In this document: positions 17,955-26,887 of the stretch, piece by piece
Layout of the letters: every line of letters begins with the position of its first letter
Numbering within the stretch: the stretch's first letter is position 1
Source of the DNA: Bacteroidia bacterium
Lineage (GTDB): Bacteria > Bacteroidota > Bacteroidia > Flavobacteriales > Flavobacteriaceae
Length of the DNA stretch: 64,000 nt
Direction: 5' to 3'
Assembly: GCA_030427735.1 (NCBI GenBank)
Contig: JAUIBP010000004.1
Location: 62,001 to 126,000, forward strand
Program-made: the position numbers and the translations under genes
The notes under the pieces: generated by a model
The model's input: the letters and a program-made list of their open reading frames with translations, nothing else
Database searches by the model: none
What the model was told of the DNA's origin: nothing

Positions 17955-18608
17955 ATGAAGTTTAAAGCCGTTATTTTTGATTTGGATGGCACTTTAGTCG
18001 ATTCGGTTGCAGATATTGCCGATGCCATGAATCAGGTATTAGAGCGTTACGATTATCCAACATTCACTTACGAAGAATACAAAATTTTTATAGGTCATGG
18101 CCTTAAAAATCTCGCCGAAAAAGTGATACCTGCACCCGATAAAACAGAGCAGTTGGTAGACGAGGTATTTAAAGGCATGTTGGAGGTTTATAAAGCAAAC
18201 TGTGTGGTTAAAACAAAACCGTATCCAGATATTTTATCACTTTTAAATCAATTGGCGGAAACCGATTTAAATTTAAGTATTTTCTCGAATAAAGCCGATG
18301 CGCTTACCAAAGAAATTGCCATGACTTTGCTTCCAGATTGTTTCGATTTTGTTTTGGGTTTAACAGACGAAACTTTAAAAAAACCAAATCCGTTTAAAGC
18401 CTTAGAAATTGCAAAAGCTTACAACTGCGAGACTACAGACATACTTTTTGTAGGCGATACGAATGTTGATATGCAAACAGCCAACAATGCAAATATGCAC
18501 GGTGTTGGTGTAACTTGGGGATTTAGAACTAAAACAGAATTAGAAGCCAATGGCGCTCGGTATGTTATAGATTCTCCGTTAGAATTATTGGATGTACTAA
18601 GTGTATAA
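17955..18608 (+). CDS. HAD-superfamily hydrolase, phosphoglycolate phosphatase-like
   Basis: The 217-residue protein has all four HAD motifs: FDLDGTLVDS (nucleophile D9, acid D11), SNKAD (motif II), KKPNPF (motif III lysine) and FVGDTNVDMQTA (motif IV). The helical cap and length fit the Gph/PGPase branch, which removes phosphate from 2-phosphoglycolate or similar small molecules. The true substrate is not readable from sequence. It is the last gene of the CYTH-YCII-HAD run. Confidence 0.85.
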   Translation: MKFKAVIFDLDGTLVDSVADIADAMNQVLERYDYPTFTYEEYKIFIGHGLKNLAEKVIPAPDKTEQLVDEVFKGMLEVYKANCVVKTKPYPDILSLLNQLAETDLNLSIFSNKADALTKEIAMTLLPDCFDFVLGLTDETLKKPNPFKALEIAKAYNCETTDILFVGDTNVDMQTANNANMHGVGVTWGFRTKTELEANGARYVIDSPLELLDVLSV

Positions 18609-18672
18609 AGGTTTATGTATATACCGTGGTGGATTTTATGTCGTTGCTGTTCGGTTAACGAGATACCTATTA

Positions 18673-18711
18673 TAAAAAAACAAAAACGGTTCAAGTTGAC
18701 ACTCAAACCGC
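18673..18711 (-). terminator. Terminator of the DsbA-like/NmrA-like operon
   Basis: On the minus strand CGGTTTGAG pairs with CTTGAACCG (two wobbles), followed by TTTTTGTTTTTTT, 30 nt after the NmrA-like stop codon. Confidence 0.75.
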
Positions 18712-18739
18712 TATGCTTACATAAATTTATATTCAGTTA

Positions 18740-19624
18740 TTATCTCTTTTCTACTTGTTGTATATAAGTTTCTTTCAAAAAGTCCTCAACTGAAACTGGT
18801 TCTCGTCCCAATATATTAGCTAAATCCTGAGTAGGATGGTCAAAATATCCATTCTTTACTTGGTTAGCAAACCCCAGGTTAGATTGAATGTACATTTCAG
18901 GGATACCCGCTTCTTTACTTTGTTGTTCGTAGGTTTCAGAATCAATTGGATTGTATTCCAGATTTTTACCCGTCAATTCAGATAGTATTTCCATAACCTC
19001 ATTGAAACCTACTGAAACAGTACCTCCAAATTCATAAGTTTTATGATCATGCTCATCTGTGGATAACACTATGGCTGAGCCAATTGCCATATCCTGTCTA
19101 GTAGCAAACGATAGTTTTCCTTCGCCCATTGGCATTGAATAACCAGTATCTAAAACGCTTTCACCTAATATCATTGGTAAGGATTCCATATAAGGTGCAT
19201 TTCGAAGTATGGTATAGTTTAAACCGGATTGTTTAATAGCTTCTTCGGTTAAGGCGTGCATATCAGCAGCTCCTTCAGGATTATTCTTACCTAGTGACTT
19301 TTCACCTTGTGTACTTGTATATACTATACTTTGAACGTTGCTATTTACTGCTGCATCAATAACATTTTTATGAACTGTAAAATCTTGTGCTGCTTCGTGA
19401 GTAGATACAAAGAAAAGGGTTTTAATACCATTGAAAGCTTTTAGCAAGGACTCCTTACTGGCATATTCACCAATTCTTACTTCAACGCCTAATGCGGCAA
19501 TTTCTTTAGTTTTGTCACTTACTTTACGAGCTAATACTGCTATTTCGGATGCTGACTTTTCTTTTAATAGTTCTGTTAAGGTCAAATAGCCTAAATGACC
19601 TGTTGCTCCTGTTATTAGTATCAT
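18740..19624 (-). CDS. NmrA-like NAD(P)-binding oxidoreductase (QOR2-like)
   Basis: The 294-residue protein begins MILITGATGHLG, a Rossmann TGxxGxxG motif, and continues like the atypical short-chain dehydrogenases of the NmrA/QOR2 type. These either reduce quinones with NADPH or act as redox sensors. It has no signal peptide. It follows a DsbA-like gene by 23 nt, and a TetR regulator diverges from that operon. The context suggests a redox or electrophile response, which is inference. Confidence 0.85.
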   Translation of the reverse strand: MILITGATGHLGYLTLTELLKEKSASEIAVLARKVSDKTKEIAALGVEVRIGEYASKESLLKAFNGIKTLFFVSTHEAAQDFTVHKNVIDAAVNSNVQSIVYTSTQGEKSLGKNNPEGAADMHALTEEAIKQSGLNYTILRNAPYMESLPMILGESVLDTGYSMPMGEGKLSFATRQDMAIGSAIVLSTDEHDHKTYEFGGTVSVGFNEVMEILSELTGKNLEYNPIDSETYEQQSKEAGIPEMYIQSNLGFANQVKNGYFDHPTQDLANILGREPVSVEDFLKETYIQQVEKR

Positions 19625-19647
19625 GATTTCTTAAAATTTAAAGTTGA

Positions 19648-20541
19648 TTATCGTTTAATTGGAACCTCACAGCCATTTTCATCACAGGTATAACCAGATA
19701 GGCTTTTGCTAATTAAAGGTTTGTAAGGACCATCATCTTTTAAAATGCCTGAGAGTGTCTCTTTAAACACCTCTTTAGGTTGTGCTCCCGATAGCGAGTA
19801 TTTTTTATTAATTACAAAATACGGTACGCCACGTAGGCCATTATTAATACCGTCTTGTATTTCCGATTTGATTTCAGCTCTATATTGGTCGCTTTTCAAC
19901 ATGGCTAAAGTTTCTTCTTTTGAGATACCAAATTCTTCACCTAATCCTGCCAACACATTTGGGTCTGCTATATTTTTAGCCTCCAAATAGGAAGCTTCAA
20001 AAAGTCGCTTTGCCATTGCTTTGCCATGACCTCTTTGTTTGGCCATATAAGCAAAACGGTGTGCATCCATTGTGTTTACCATAATTACCGAATCCATGTG
20101 TAGTTCCACATTTGCACTACTAGCCATATCCTCGATGTATTTTGACTTTTTTCTCGCTTCCTCTAAGCTAAAACCGCTTTGCTTAGCGATTTCATTTACG
20201 GTAAAAGCTCCTTGCAATGTAGGGTTTGACTGAAAGCTCTTGTATACCACTGTAGCATTGATACCTAAATCAGCAATCGCATTATCAAGGTTGGCTTCCC
20301 CTATATAACACCACGGACATAGGTAATCTGACCACACTTCTACAAGTACGGTACTATCTTCATTTATTGCGGTTTCTGATATTTTGTTTTCTGTAATCAT
20401 CATTTCTTGATTTTGATTATTGGACTGTGCTGTTACTTTAAAAATGGCTATCGTACCGATGACAATGGTGCAAATACCAATAAAGGAAACTGCTTTTAGT
20501 CTGTTTTTTTTATAAGCTATTTTCAATTCCATATTGTGCAT
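19648..20541 (-). CDS. DsbA/FrnE-family thiol oxidoreductase with membrane anchor
   Basis: The 297-residue protein has an N-terminal hydrophobic segment (about residues 17-36), followed by a DsbA-like domain with a CPWC active site (C75-C78, in DYLCPWCYIG). Near the C-terminus there is a CX4C pair (C286 and C291, CDENGC), as in Deinococcus FrnE, where such a pair forms a second disulfide. FrnE proteins are usually cytoplasmic. The anchor here would place the enzyme outside the cytoplasm. A second ATG at 20532 is also possible. It is first in an operon with the NmrA-like gene. Confidence 0.85.
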   Translation of the reverse strand: MHNMELKIAYKKNRLKAVSFIGICTIVIGTIAIFKVTAQSNNQNQEMMITENKISETAINEDSTVLVEVWSDYLCPWCYIGEANLDNAIADLGINATVVYKSFQSNPTLQGAFTVNEIAKQSGFSLEEARKKSKYIEDMASSANVELHMDSVIMVNTMDAHRFAYMAKQRGHGKAMAKRLFEASYLEAKNIADPNVLAGLGEEFGISKEETLAMLKSDQYRAEIKSEIQDGINNGLRGVPYFVINKKYSLSGAQPKEVFKETLSGILKDDGPYKPLISKSLSGYTCDENGCEVPIKR

Positions 20542-20579
20542 TTAGAGTTATAAGTGGCTAATAATCTTTAATTCTCACA

Positions 20580-20587
20580 CAAAAATA
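20580..20587 (-). promoter_or_regulatory. TAnnTTTG -7 box for the DsbA-like/NmrA-like operon
   Basis: TATTTTTG on the minus strand lies 38 nt upstream of the DsbA-like start. It faces away from the tetR box and is separated from it by the two direct repeats. Confidence 0.5.
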
Positions 20588-20592
20588 GACAG

Positions 20593-20623
20593 GTGTTTAT
20601 TTATCAACAAGTGTTTATTTATC
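20593..20623. promoter_or_regulatory. Two 13-bp direct repeats, probable TetR operator
   Basis: GTGTTTATTTATC occurs at 20593-20605 and again, exactly, at 20611-20623, an 18-bp period. The second copy overlaps the -7 box of the tetR gene and the first lies where its -33 region would be. Both are upstream of the opposing promoter. Binding by the adjacent TetR protein is inference. TetR operators are usually inverted repeats, so this arrangement is unusual. Confidence 0.5.
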
Positions 20624-20627
20624 TTTG
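20620..20627 (+). promoter_or_regulatory. TAnnTTTG -7 box for the TetR gene
   Basis: TATCTTTG is an exact match 95 nt upstream of the tetR ATG and overlaps the second direct repeat. Confidence 0.5.
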
Positions 20628-20722
20628 CAGAAAGATTTAAGAAATTATAGATTAGATATGTTGCTTAATGAACATTTTAAAGAAATCTGTTGAATAATAC
20701 CGCTTTGAAAACACAATGAAAA

Positions 20723-21262
20723 ATGGACAGAAGAGTTAAAAAATCGAGACAGGCTTTATTTGATGCTTTTACGAAATTGATGGTCGAACATCCTTTTCAA
20801 AAGTTATCTATTGCGATGGTCACAAAAGAAGCTGATGTAAATAGAGGTACATTTTACCTTCATTTTAAGGATAAATTTGAGTTACGAGAACAATGCATTG
20901 ATATGCATCTTACACAACTCATGACCAGTTGCGCAGGTGGAATTAAAGAAGAGTTTACGTCTAAAAAAGCCATGCTGACCACCTTTGATTACTTAAATGA
21001 CAATGCTGCTTTTTATAAGGTGATGTTAACAGGAGAGGACAATACTTTCTTTCGAAAAAGAATGGAAGAAATTCTAAAAGTTGGATTAAGTGATTTTATT
21101 GAAAGCAAGACCATAAAAGACCCAATTGATAAAGAAATCATGATACAGGCTACAATTTCAGCAGGTGCAGGTTTAATAGAGTGGTGGCTAACAACCAAAA
21201 CTGATCTTGAACCGAGTTATTTGGTAGAACGATTTTGGGGTATTATTAATGTTGAGCGGTAG
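20723..21262 (+). CDS. TetR/AcrR-family transcriptional regulator
   Basis: The 179-residue protein has an N-terminal TetR helix-turn-helix (about residues 7-50, with LSIAMVTKEADVNRGTFYLHFKDK), followed by a helical ligand-binding domain of the TetR_C type. It diverges from the DsbA-like/NmrA-like operon, and the shared 180-bp region holds two exact direct repeats. It probably represses that operon and itself. The inducer is unknown. Confidence 0.9.
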   Translation: MDRRVKKSRQALFDAFTKLMVEHPFQKLSIAMVTKEADVNRGTFYLHFKDKFELREQCIDMHLTQLMTSCAGGIKEEFTSKKAMLTTFDYLNDNAAFYKVMLTGEDNTFFRKRMEEILKVGLSDFIESKTIKDPIDKEIMIQATISAGAGLIEWWLTTKTDLEPSYLVERFWGIINVER

Positions 21263-21288
21263 TTTTTTTAATGGTATACAACAAGTTG

Positions 21289-21591
21289 TTAAACCGAAAA
21301 TTCGTATTCACGTTCTACTTTACAAATTTTAACGTTGTAGTACGAATACCATTTTAATTTGCCCAATGCTTGCGCTTGTTTGTGTTCGGTTTGTTGTTTC
21401 CATAATTTAATGGCTTCAAGGTCTTTCCAGTAACTCACAGTAATTCCTATGGTACTTCTAGCGCTATCTACACCTAAAAATCCAGGTTGGTGTTTGGCCA
21501 ATTGTTCCATATGTAGCGCTATGTCGTCGTAACCAGAATTAATTTCGGTGCGTTTAGATGTAAAAATAACAGCGTAATAAGGTGGTTTCAT
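21289..21591 (-). CDS. Antibiotic biosynthesis monooxygenase-like (ABM) domain protein
   Basis: The 100-residue protein is a single dimeric alpha+beta barrel domain: YYAVIFTSKRTE at the start, HQPGFLGVDSARS in the middle and the SYWKDLEAIKLWKQQTEH helix. The superfamily includes small monooxygenases and heme-degrading enzymes, but most members have no known substrate. I chose the ATG at 21591, because a longer reading would overlap the start of the divergent T9SS gene. Confidence 0.8.
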   Translation of the reverse strand: MKPPYYAVIFTSKRTEINSGYDDIALHMEQLAKHQPGFLGVDSARSTIGITVSYWKDLEAIKLWKQQTEHKQAQALGKLKWYSYYNVKICKVEREYEFSV

Positions 21592-21647
21592 AATAAAGGG
21601 TATAAAAAAGCAATGCGATTTAAATTCAAAATTAATATATTTAAAGT

Positions 21648-23534
21648 GTGAATACACTAACTAATAGCATTAAAATAATTGGTTGTTTCCTATTGTTTTT
21701 TTACTCAAACTCAACCTTAGCACAGCTTGGTTTTTGCTCTGGAAATTCAGGAGCGCCAATTTTTAAAGAAGATTTCGGGGCAGGTTTAACAAACGGACCA
21801 GCACTTCCTGAAGGCACTACTACATATATTTATGTAAACGATTCTCCTAACGACGGTTACTATACAATATCTAGTAATACGAATTGGTTTGGGTGGCATA
21901 ATACGAGCGATCATACTGTAAATGATACAGATGGTAGAATGCTGATTGTGAATGCTAACGATAATAAGGCCGATGAATTTTTTAGAACATCTATTGAAGA
22001 TTTGTGCGAGAATACTACTTACGAATTCTCTGCCTGGGTTTTAAATTTATTGCCCGCATCTGGATGTAATGGTATTGGCATTCCTATTAATGTAAAGTTT
22101 CAAATTTGGGACGATACAGATACTGTTTTACTTGCAGCTGGCGATACTGGAGCCATTAGCGGTACAACATCGCCTAATTGGGAACAATACGGATTGGTAT
22201 TTACCTCGGAACCTGGACAAGACTCTGTTATTCTCAAAATGATAAATAATGGTGTTGGTGGCTGTGGGAATGATATTGCAATAGACGATATTGTTTTTAA
22301 GTCTTGTGGCGATAAAATTATTGTTGAAGATATTAACCTGCAAACAGATGTAGTCGCCTGTGAATCTGAAACCCCTGTGGCTTTAGGTACGCTTAAAGCA
22401 AATCCTACAACAGGAATTTCGTCATCTCATTATTATCAATGGCAAATTAGTAACGACGATATTATTTGGACAGATATAGTTGGTGCGGTAAATAGTGAGT
22501 TTACTCCTAACCCAGTGTTGCAAACAACGTTTTATAGGGCTAAAGTGGCCGAAGACCAAATAAATGTGAATAACGATAATTGTAATTCGTTAACCGATGT
22601 TTTTAAAATTGAAGTAATTCCAACTCCAAAAGACGCTGTAAGTAACGGAGATGTTGTTGTTTGCGACAATAACCAACAACCTATTAGTGTGAGTGTACCT
22701 TCGGGAATAACTGTTAATTGGTACGATTCGGTTTCTGGAGGAAATTTAATTGAAGCCAATAATACATCATATCAACCTAATAAAACAGGTACGTATTATG
22801 CTGAAGCAGTTTCTGTTGCAGGCGCTTGTACTTCTAACAGCAGGACTGCGGTAACTTATACTGTTTCTGATGCGCCAATAGTTTTTGATGAAACCTTGTT
22901 ATTGTGTAATTCCGAACCCTTAATTTTAAATGCTACACAGCCAGATGTAAGTTATTTATGGAATACAGGAGAAACATCATCCTCAATTACAATTACTACA
23001 CCAGGAATTTATACTGTTACAATTACTAATTTAGCAGGCTGTTCTAGTCTAAAAACATTTACTGTAAATCAAATTTTAACACCAGAAATAGAAAGTGTTA
23101 CTTCTAAGGGGAGCGCTATTAATGTTAAAACGACATTACCTGGCGATTTTGAGTATTCTTTAGATGGAAATAATTATCAAGCAAGTAATGTGTTTAAAGG
23201 TATAGATGGTGGCTATTATACTATTTTTGTACGCGAACGCAATGGTTGTGGTGTAGATATCCAGACGGATTATCTTCATTTTGTTATTCCGTTATTTTTT
23301 ACCCCAAATGGAGATGGTAATCATGATGTTTTCAATTTAATAGGTATCGAAACGTATAACACTTCAGAAGTATCTATTTTTAATCGCTATGGGAAGTTAA
23401 TTATGTATTCAAAAAATCAGCCTTTTTCTTGGGATGGAACTTTTAATAATGAAAATTTACCAGAATCGGATTACTGGTATGTAATAGAAATCAATTCGCA
23501 AAAGTTTACAGGCCATTTTACCTTAAAAAGATAA
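21648..23534 (+). CDS. Secreted protein with T9SS type B sorting domain
   Basis: The 628-residue protein starts at GTG, since an in-frame stop lies 2 codons upstream and no ATG is available. A signal peptide ends at STLAQ. The mature part has a lectin- or CBM-like N-terminal module (about residues 30-220), then Ig-like/PKD-like repeats. The C-terminal gliding-motility-type domain contains FFTPNGDGNHDVFNLIG and VSIFNRYGKLI. That domain targets proteins to the type IX secretion system. The cargo function is unknown, and cell-surface adhesion is likely. Confidence 0.85.
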   Translation: MNTLTNSIKIIGCFLLFFYSNSTLAQLGFCSGNSGAPIFKEDFGAGLTNGPALPEGTTTYIYVNDSPNDGYYTISSNTNWFGWHNTSDHTVNDTDGRMLIVNANDNKADEFFRTSIEDLCENTTYEFSAWVLNLLPASGCNGIGIPINVKFQIWDDTDTVLLAAGDTGAISGTTSPNWEQYGLVFTSEPGQDSVILKMINNGVGGCGNDIAIDDIVFKSCGDKIIVEDINLQTDVVACESETPVALGTLKANPTTGISSSHYYQWQISNDDIIWTDIVGAVNSEFTPNPVLQTTFYRAKVAEDQINVNNDNCNSLTDVFKIEVIPTPKDAVSNGDVVVCDNNQQPISVSVPSGITVNWYDSVSGGNLIEANNTSYQPNKTGTYYAEAVSVAGACTSNSRTAVTYTVSDAPIVFDETLLLCNSEPLILNATQPDVSYLWNTGETSSSITITTPGIYTVTITNLAGCSSLKTFTVNQILTPEIESVTSKGSAINVKTTLPGDFEYSLDGNNYQASNVFKGIDGGYYTIFVRERNGCGVDIQTDYLHFVIPLFFTPNGDGNHDVFNLIGIETYNTSEVSIFNRYGKLIMYSKNQPFSWDGTFNNENLPESDYWYVIEINSQKFTGHFTLKR

Positions 23535-23623
23535 CTTTATTTTATAAGTCACTGTCAATTTAAAGCCGTTTATAATGGTTATATTCGCAATAATGTATTG
23601 TGTAAATTGAAAAAAAATATAAA

Positions 23624-25180
23624 ATGAAGTCAGTTTCAGCAAAATTCGAAATAAAAAAAGTGCTTAAATCATTTGGAATTAAAGAGATAAATGATGGCAC
23701 ATCTACAGGAGTTAAATCATTTGCAAGTGGTTCGGAAACTATACAAAGTTACTCGCCTGTCGACGGACAATTAATTGGTGCTGTAAAAATTACAACACAA
23801 GCAGATTACGAAACTGTTATAACGTCGGCTCAAGAAGCTTTTAAAATCTGGAGAACAACACCAGCACCGCAACGTGGTGAGGTTGTTAGGCAGTTCGGAG
23901 ATAAATTGCGAAAGCATAAAAAGAATTTGGGCACCTTAGTATCCTACGAGATGGGAAAGAGTTTTCAAGAAGGCTTAGGCGAGGTTCAAGAAATGATAGA
24001 TATCTGCGATTTTGCTGTGGGGTTATCGCGTCAATTACATGGTTTAACCATGCATTCCGAGCGCGCTGGCCATCGCATGTACGAGCAATATCATCCTTTA
24101 GGCGTGGTTGGTATTATTTCGGCTTTTAATTTTCCTGTAGCCGTTTGGTCTTGGAACACCGCATTGGCTTGGGTTTGTGGCGATGTTTGTATTTGGAAAC
24201 CTAGCGAAAAAACACCATTAACAGGTATTGCCTGTCAGTATTTAGCAGCCGAAGTGTTTGCGGAAAATAATTTGCCTGAAGGCATTTCTTGTTTAGTAAA
24301 TGGCGATTTTCATGTAGGCGAAATGTTAACTAAAGACAAGCGTATACCTTTAATTTCTGCAACCGGATCTACCCGAATGGGTAAAATTGTAGCGCAGGAT
24401 GTTGCTGCCCGACTGGGTAAATCGTTATTGGAATTAGGCGGGAACAATGCAATAATTGTAACGCCCGATGCCGATATAAAAATGACGGTTATTGGTGCTG
24501 TTTTTGGTGCGGTAGGAACTTGTGGTCAACGGTGTACGTCTACAAGACGTCTAATTATTCACGAGAGTATTTACGATACTGTTAAAGATGCTTTAGTACA
24601 TGCGTACAAACAATTAAAGATAGGAAATCCTTTAGATGAGAAGCATCATGTAGGGCCTTTAATCGATACAGATGCGGTTGCAATGTATAACGATGCCTTA
24701 AAAAAAGTGGTAGAAGCAGGTGGAAATATTATTATTGAAGGAGGTGTGTTAACTGGCAAGGGCTACGAAAGCGGGTGCTATGTTAAACCAGCTATAGCCG
24801 AAGCTAAGCCTGAATTTGAAATTGTGCAACACGAAACTTTTGCTCCAGTATTATATTTATTAAAATATTCAGGAGATGTTTCTGAAGCTATTGAAATTCA
24901 AAATAACGTAGCTCAAGGATTATCGTCTGCAATAATGACTAATAATTTAAGAGAAGCCGAACAATTTTTATCGGTTAATGGTTCCGATTGCGGTATTGCT
25001 AATGTTAATATAGGAACTTCGGGTGCCGAAATTGGTGGTGCTTTTGGAGGTGAAAAGGAAACAGGTGGCGGAAGAGAATCTGGTTCCGACGCATGGAAGG
25101 TGTATATGAGACGACAAACCAATACCATTAATTATACCGCTAATCTGCCTTTGGCACAAGGTATTAAGTTCGAATTGTAA
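23624..25180 (+). CDS. ALDH7-family aldehyde dehydrogenase (alpha-aminoadipic semialdehyde type)
   Basis: The 518-residue NAD-dependent dehydrogenase has its catalytic Cys at C304 in GQRCTSTRRL, the general-base Glu in SLLELGGNNA, and the C-terminal run GGEKETGGGRESGSDAWK that is typical of ALDH7A1/AmaB. Family members oxidise alpha-aminoadipic semialdehyde (lysine degradation) and related aldehydes. Lysine catabolism is the likely role, but no other pathway gene is adjacent. It is monocistronic with a terminator. Confidence 0.9.
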   Translation: MKSVSAKFEIKKVLKSFGIKEINDGTSTGVKSFASGSETIQSYSPVDGQLIGAVKITTQADYETVITSAQEAFKIWRTTPAPQRGEVVRQFGDKLRKHKKNLGTLVSYEMGKSFQEGLGEVQEMIDICDFAVGLSRQLHGLTMHSERAGHRMYEQYHPLGVVGIISAFNFPVAVWSWNTALAWVCGDVCIWKPSEKTPLTGIACQYLAAEVFAENNLPEGISCLVNGDFHVGEMLTKDKRIPLISATGSTRMGKIVAQDVAARLGKSLLELGGNNAIIVTPDADIKMTVIGAVFGAVGTCGQRCTSTRRLIIHESIYDTVKDALVHAYKQLKIGNPLDEKHHVGPLIDTDAVAMYNDALKKVVEAGGNIIIEGGVLTGKGYESGCYVKPAIAEAKPEFEIVQHETFAPVLYLLKYSGDVSEAIEIQNNVAQGLSSAIMTNNLREAEQFLSVNGSDCGIANVNIGTSGAEIGGAFGGEKETGGGRESGSDAWKVYMRRQTNTINYTANLPLAQGIKFEL

Positions 25181-25200
25181 GGATTAGAAATACAATTGAA

Positions 25201-25236
25201 AAAAGCGTCATCAAATATTTTTGGTGACGCTTTTTA
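25201..25236 (+). terminator. Terminator of the ALDH7-family gene
   Basis: AAAAGCGTCATCAAA pairs with TTTGGTGACGCTTTT (one wobble), with a T run, 21 nt after the stop codon. Confidence 0.9.
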
Positions 25237-25364
25237 CTTTATAACAGATTTTTTAACAGTTAAACGATAAGTACTTTGTATTTAATCGGTTATGTTTTTT
25301 TAATCTAAAATCTTATTGAAAAAATTAATACCTTAATGGTCAATAACTTAAAATTAATTAACCA

Positions 25365-26285
25365 ATGAGTAAAAAAGCACTTTACCTACTCGGTATTTTG
25401 TTAACCATTTTTCTTGGTACAGTTTTGTATAACAGTTTGTGTGCAACCTGTTGTGCAGAAGAAGAAATTGTAGAAGAAACCATGGTAATAGAAGAACCTG
25501 TAGCGGCCACAATGAATCCGTTTTTGGTAAACGATTCTAACGGAGATTTAAACATTAATGTTAACGATAACATTAATTTTAAGGTTTCTGGTATTTCAAT
25601 TTTACAACCTGTCTCTCAAAAGGTTGAAAATGGTATAGATAGCCTAAAGCGTTATTTAGGGGCATATCCTTTAAAAACACTTAAAATTACAGGGTATTAC
25701 ACGAGCGACGAGATTAATAATTCTGCATTTCCTAATCTAGGGTTAGCGCGTGCCAATGCGGTAAAAAACTATTTTGTGTCTAAAGGCATGTCTTCGCGAC
25801 AAATAGATACATTTGGCGAACTTAATGATACATTGGTTCCCGATCAAGACGATGTGTTTTATGGTCCGGAAGCTTACGAGATTGTTACCAGAGAGGAGGG
25901 AGACGAGTCGCATTTAGAGGGGCTTACTTTAATAGCAGAAGATATTAAAGCAAATCCGTTAGTGTTGTATTTCGATACTGCCGAATCTAGTATTAATTTA
26001 AGTACAGAACAACGCGAGAAAGTAGCTAAAATTTCTAGGTATTTAGATAAAGTAGACGGTGCAGCCATTACTATTGTAGGACATACAGATAACACTGGGA
26101 ATGCAGAAAGTAATATGGTGCTTGGGCAAAAACGCGCCGATTTCGCAAAATCTTATTTTATAAGAAATCATATACCAGAAAGTAAAATAACTACCATTTC
26201 TAAAGGGCAAACAGAACCTATAGCCGATAATACAACCGATGAAGGTAAAGCCCAAAATAGAAGAACCATTGTAACCTTAAACTAA
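25365..26285 (+). CDS. OmpA-family protein with membrane anchor
   Basis: The 306-residue protein has an N-terminal membrane or signal segment (residues 5-26, followed by CATCC) and a C-terminal OmpA peptidoglycan-binding domain: LYFDTAESSINLS, then VGHTDNTGNAESNMVLGQKRA and NRRTIVTLN. The middle (about residues 65-165) resembles a second, weaker OmpA-like unit (LKITGYYTSDE, LGLARANAVKNYFVSKGM). It probably ties an envelope layer to the cell wall. The next gene follows by 22 nt. Confidence 0.9.
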   Translation: MSKKALYLLGILLTIFLGTVLYNSLCATCCAEEEIVEETMVIEEPVAATMNPFLVNDSNGDLNINVNDNINFKVSGISILQPVSQKVENGIDSLKRYLGAYPLKTLKITGYYTSDEINNSAFPNLGLARANAVKNYFVSKGMSSRQIDTFGELNDTLVPDQDDVFYGPEAYEIVTREEGDESHLEGLTLIAEDIKANPLVLYFDTAESSINLSTEQREKVAKISRYLDKVDGAAITIVGHTDNTGNAESNMVLGQKRADFAKSYFIRNHIPESKITTISKGQTEPIADNTTDEGKAQNRRTIVTLN

Positions 26286-26307
26286 AAAATCAATAAAAAT
26301 ATAAATT

Positions 26308-26820
26308 ATGAATATGTGTATTTTAATCCCGTTAATTGTTGGACTAATAAGTGCTTTACTAGGCTATTTGTTAGGCAAAGCAGGTCAGAAACCAGTAGAT
26401 GTTAGTGGTTACACCTCTAAGATATCTAAATTAGAAGCCGATTTAAAAGATTGTAACTCTAAGCTTGGCGCTTTAAAAATGCAAGACAGCAGAATGGCGG
26501 CTGCTATGGCAGCTCCTTTAATTGCTTTTAATGCGGCAGAAGCTAAAGCAATTTATGGTAAACTGATAAAAGAAAACGATTTAAAAATTGTAGAGGGTAT
26601 TGGGCCTAAAATAGAACAATTGTTTCACGACTCTGGAATTACAACTTGGAAATCGTTGTCCGAAGCGAGTATTGCTACCTGCCAGAAAGTGCTTGACGGA
26701 GGCGGTGAGGCTTACAAAGTGCATAACCCTGGAACTTGGCCAGAACAAGCTAAGTTGGCTTACGAAGGACAGTGGAAAAAACTATACGAATGGCAACAGG
26801 TTTTAAAAGGCGGTAAATAG
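26308..26820 (+). CDS. Membrane-anchored helix-hairpin-helix protein
   Basis: The 170-residue protein has one N-terminal transmembrane helix with a glycine-rich end (LIVGLISALLGYLLGKAG), a short coiled coil (KISKLEADLKDCNSKL) and a C-terminal domain with LKIVEGIGPKIEQLFHDSGI, a helix-hairpin-helix of the type described as a predicted 5' DNA nuclease-like fold. HhH units usually bind DNA without sequence specificity. Nuclease residues are not evident. It is co-transcribed with the OmpA gene, an association I recall from other flavobacteria. Confidence 0.8.
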   Translation: MNMCILIPLIVGLISALLGYLLGKAGQKPVDVSGYTSKISKLEADLKDCNSKLGALKMQDSRMAAAMAAPLIAFNAAEAKAIYGKLIKENDLKIVEGIGPKIEQLFHDSGITTWKSLSEASIATCQKVLDGGGEAYKVHNPGTWPEQAKLAYEGQWKKLYEWQQVLKGGK

Positions 26821-26840
26821 TATTTTAAAACTTATATTTA

Positions 26841-26873
26841 AAAAAAACCATCTGTTCGCAGGTGGTTTTTTTT
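26841..26873 (+). terminator. Terminator of the OmpA/HhH operon
   Basis: CCATCTG pairs with CAGGTGG (one wobble) around a TTCG tetraloop, flanked by A and T runs. Confidence 0.9.
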
Positions 26874-26887
26874 GGATCCTGATAAGG

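Noticed and set aside
25201-25236. Inverted repeat as a mobile-element end
   Set aside because: Its position right after a stop codon, plus the T run, identifies it as an ordinary intrinsic terminator.
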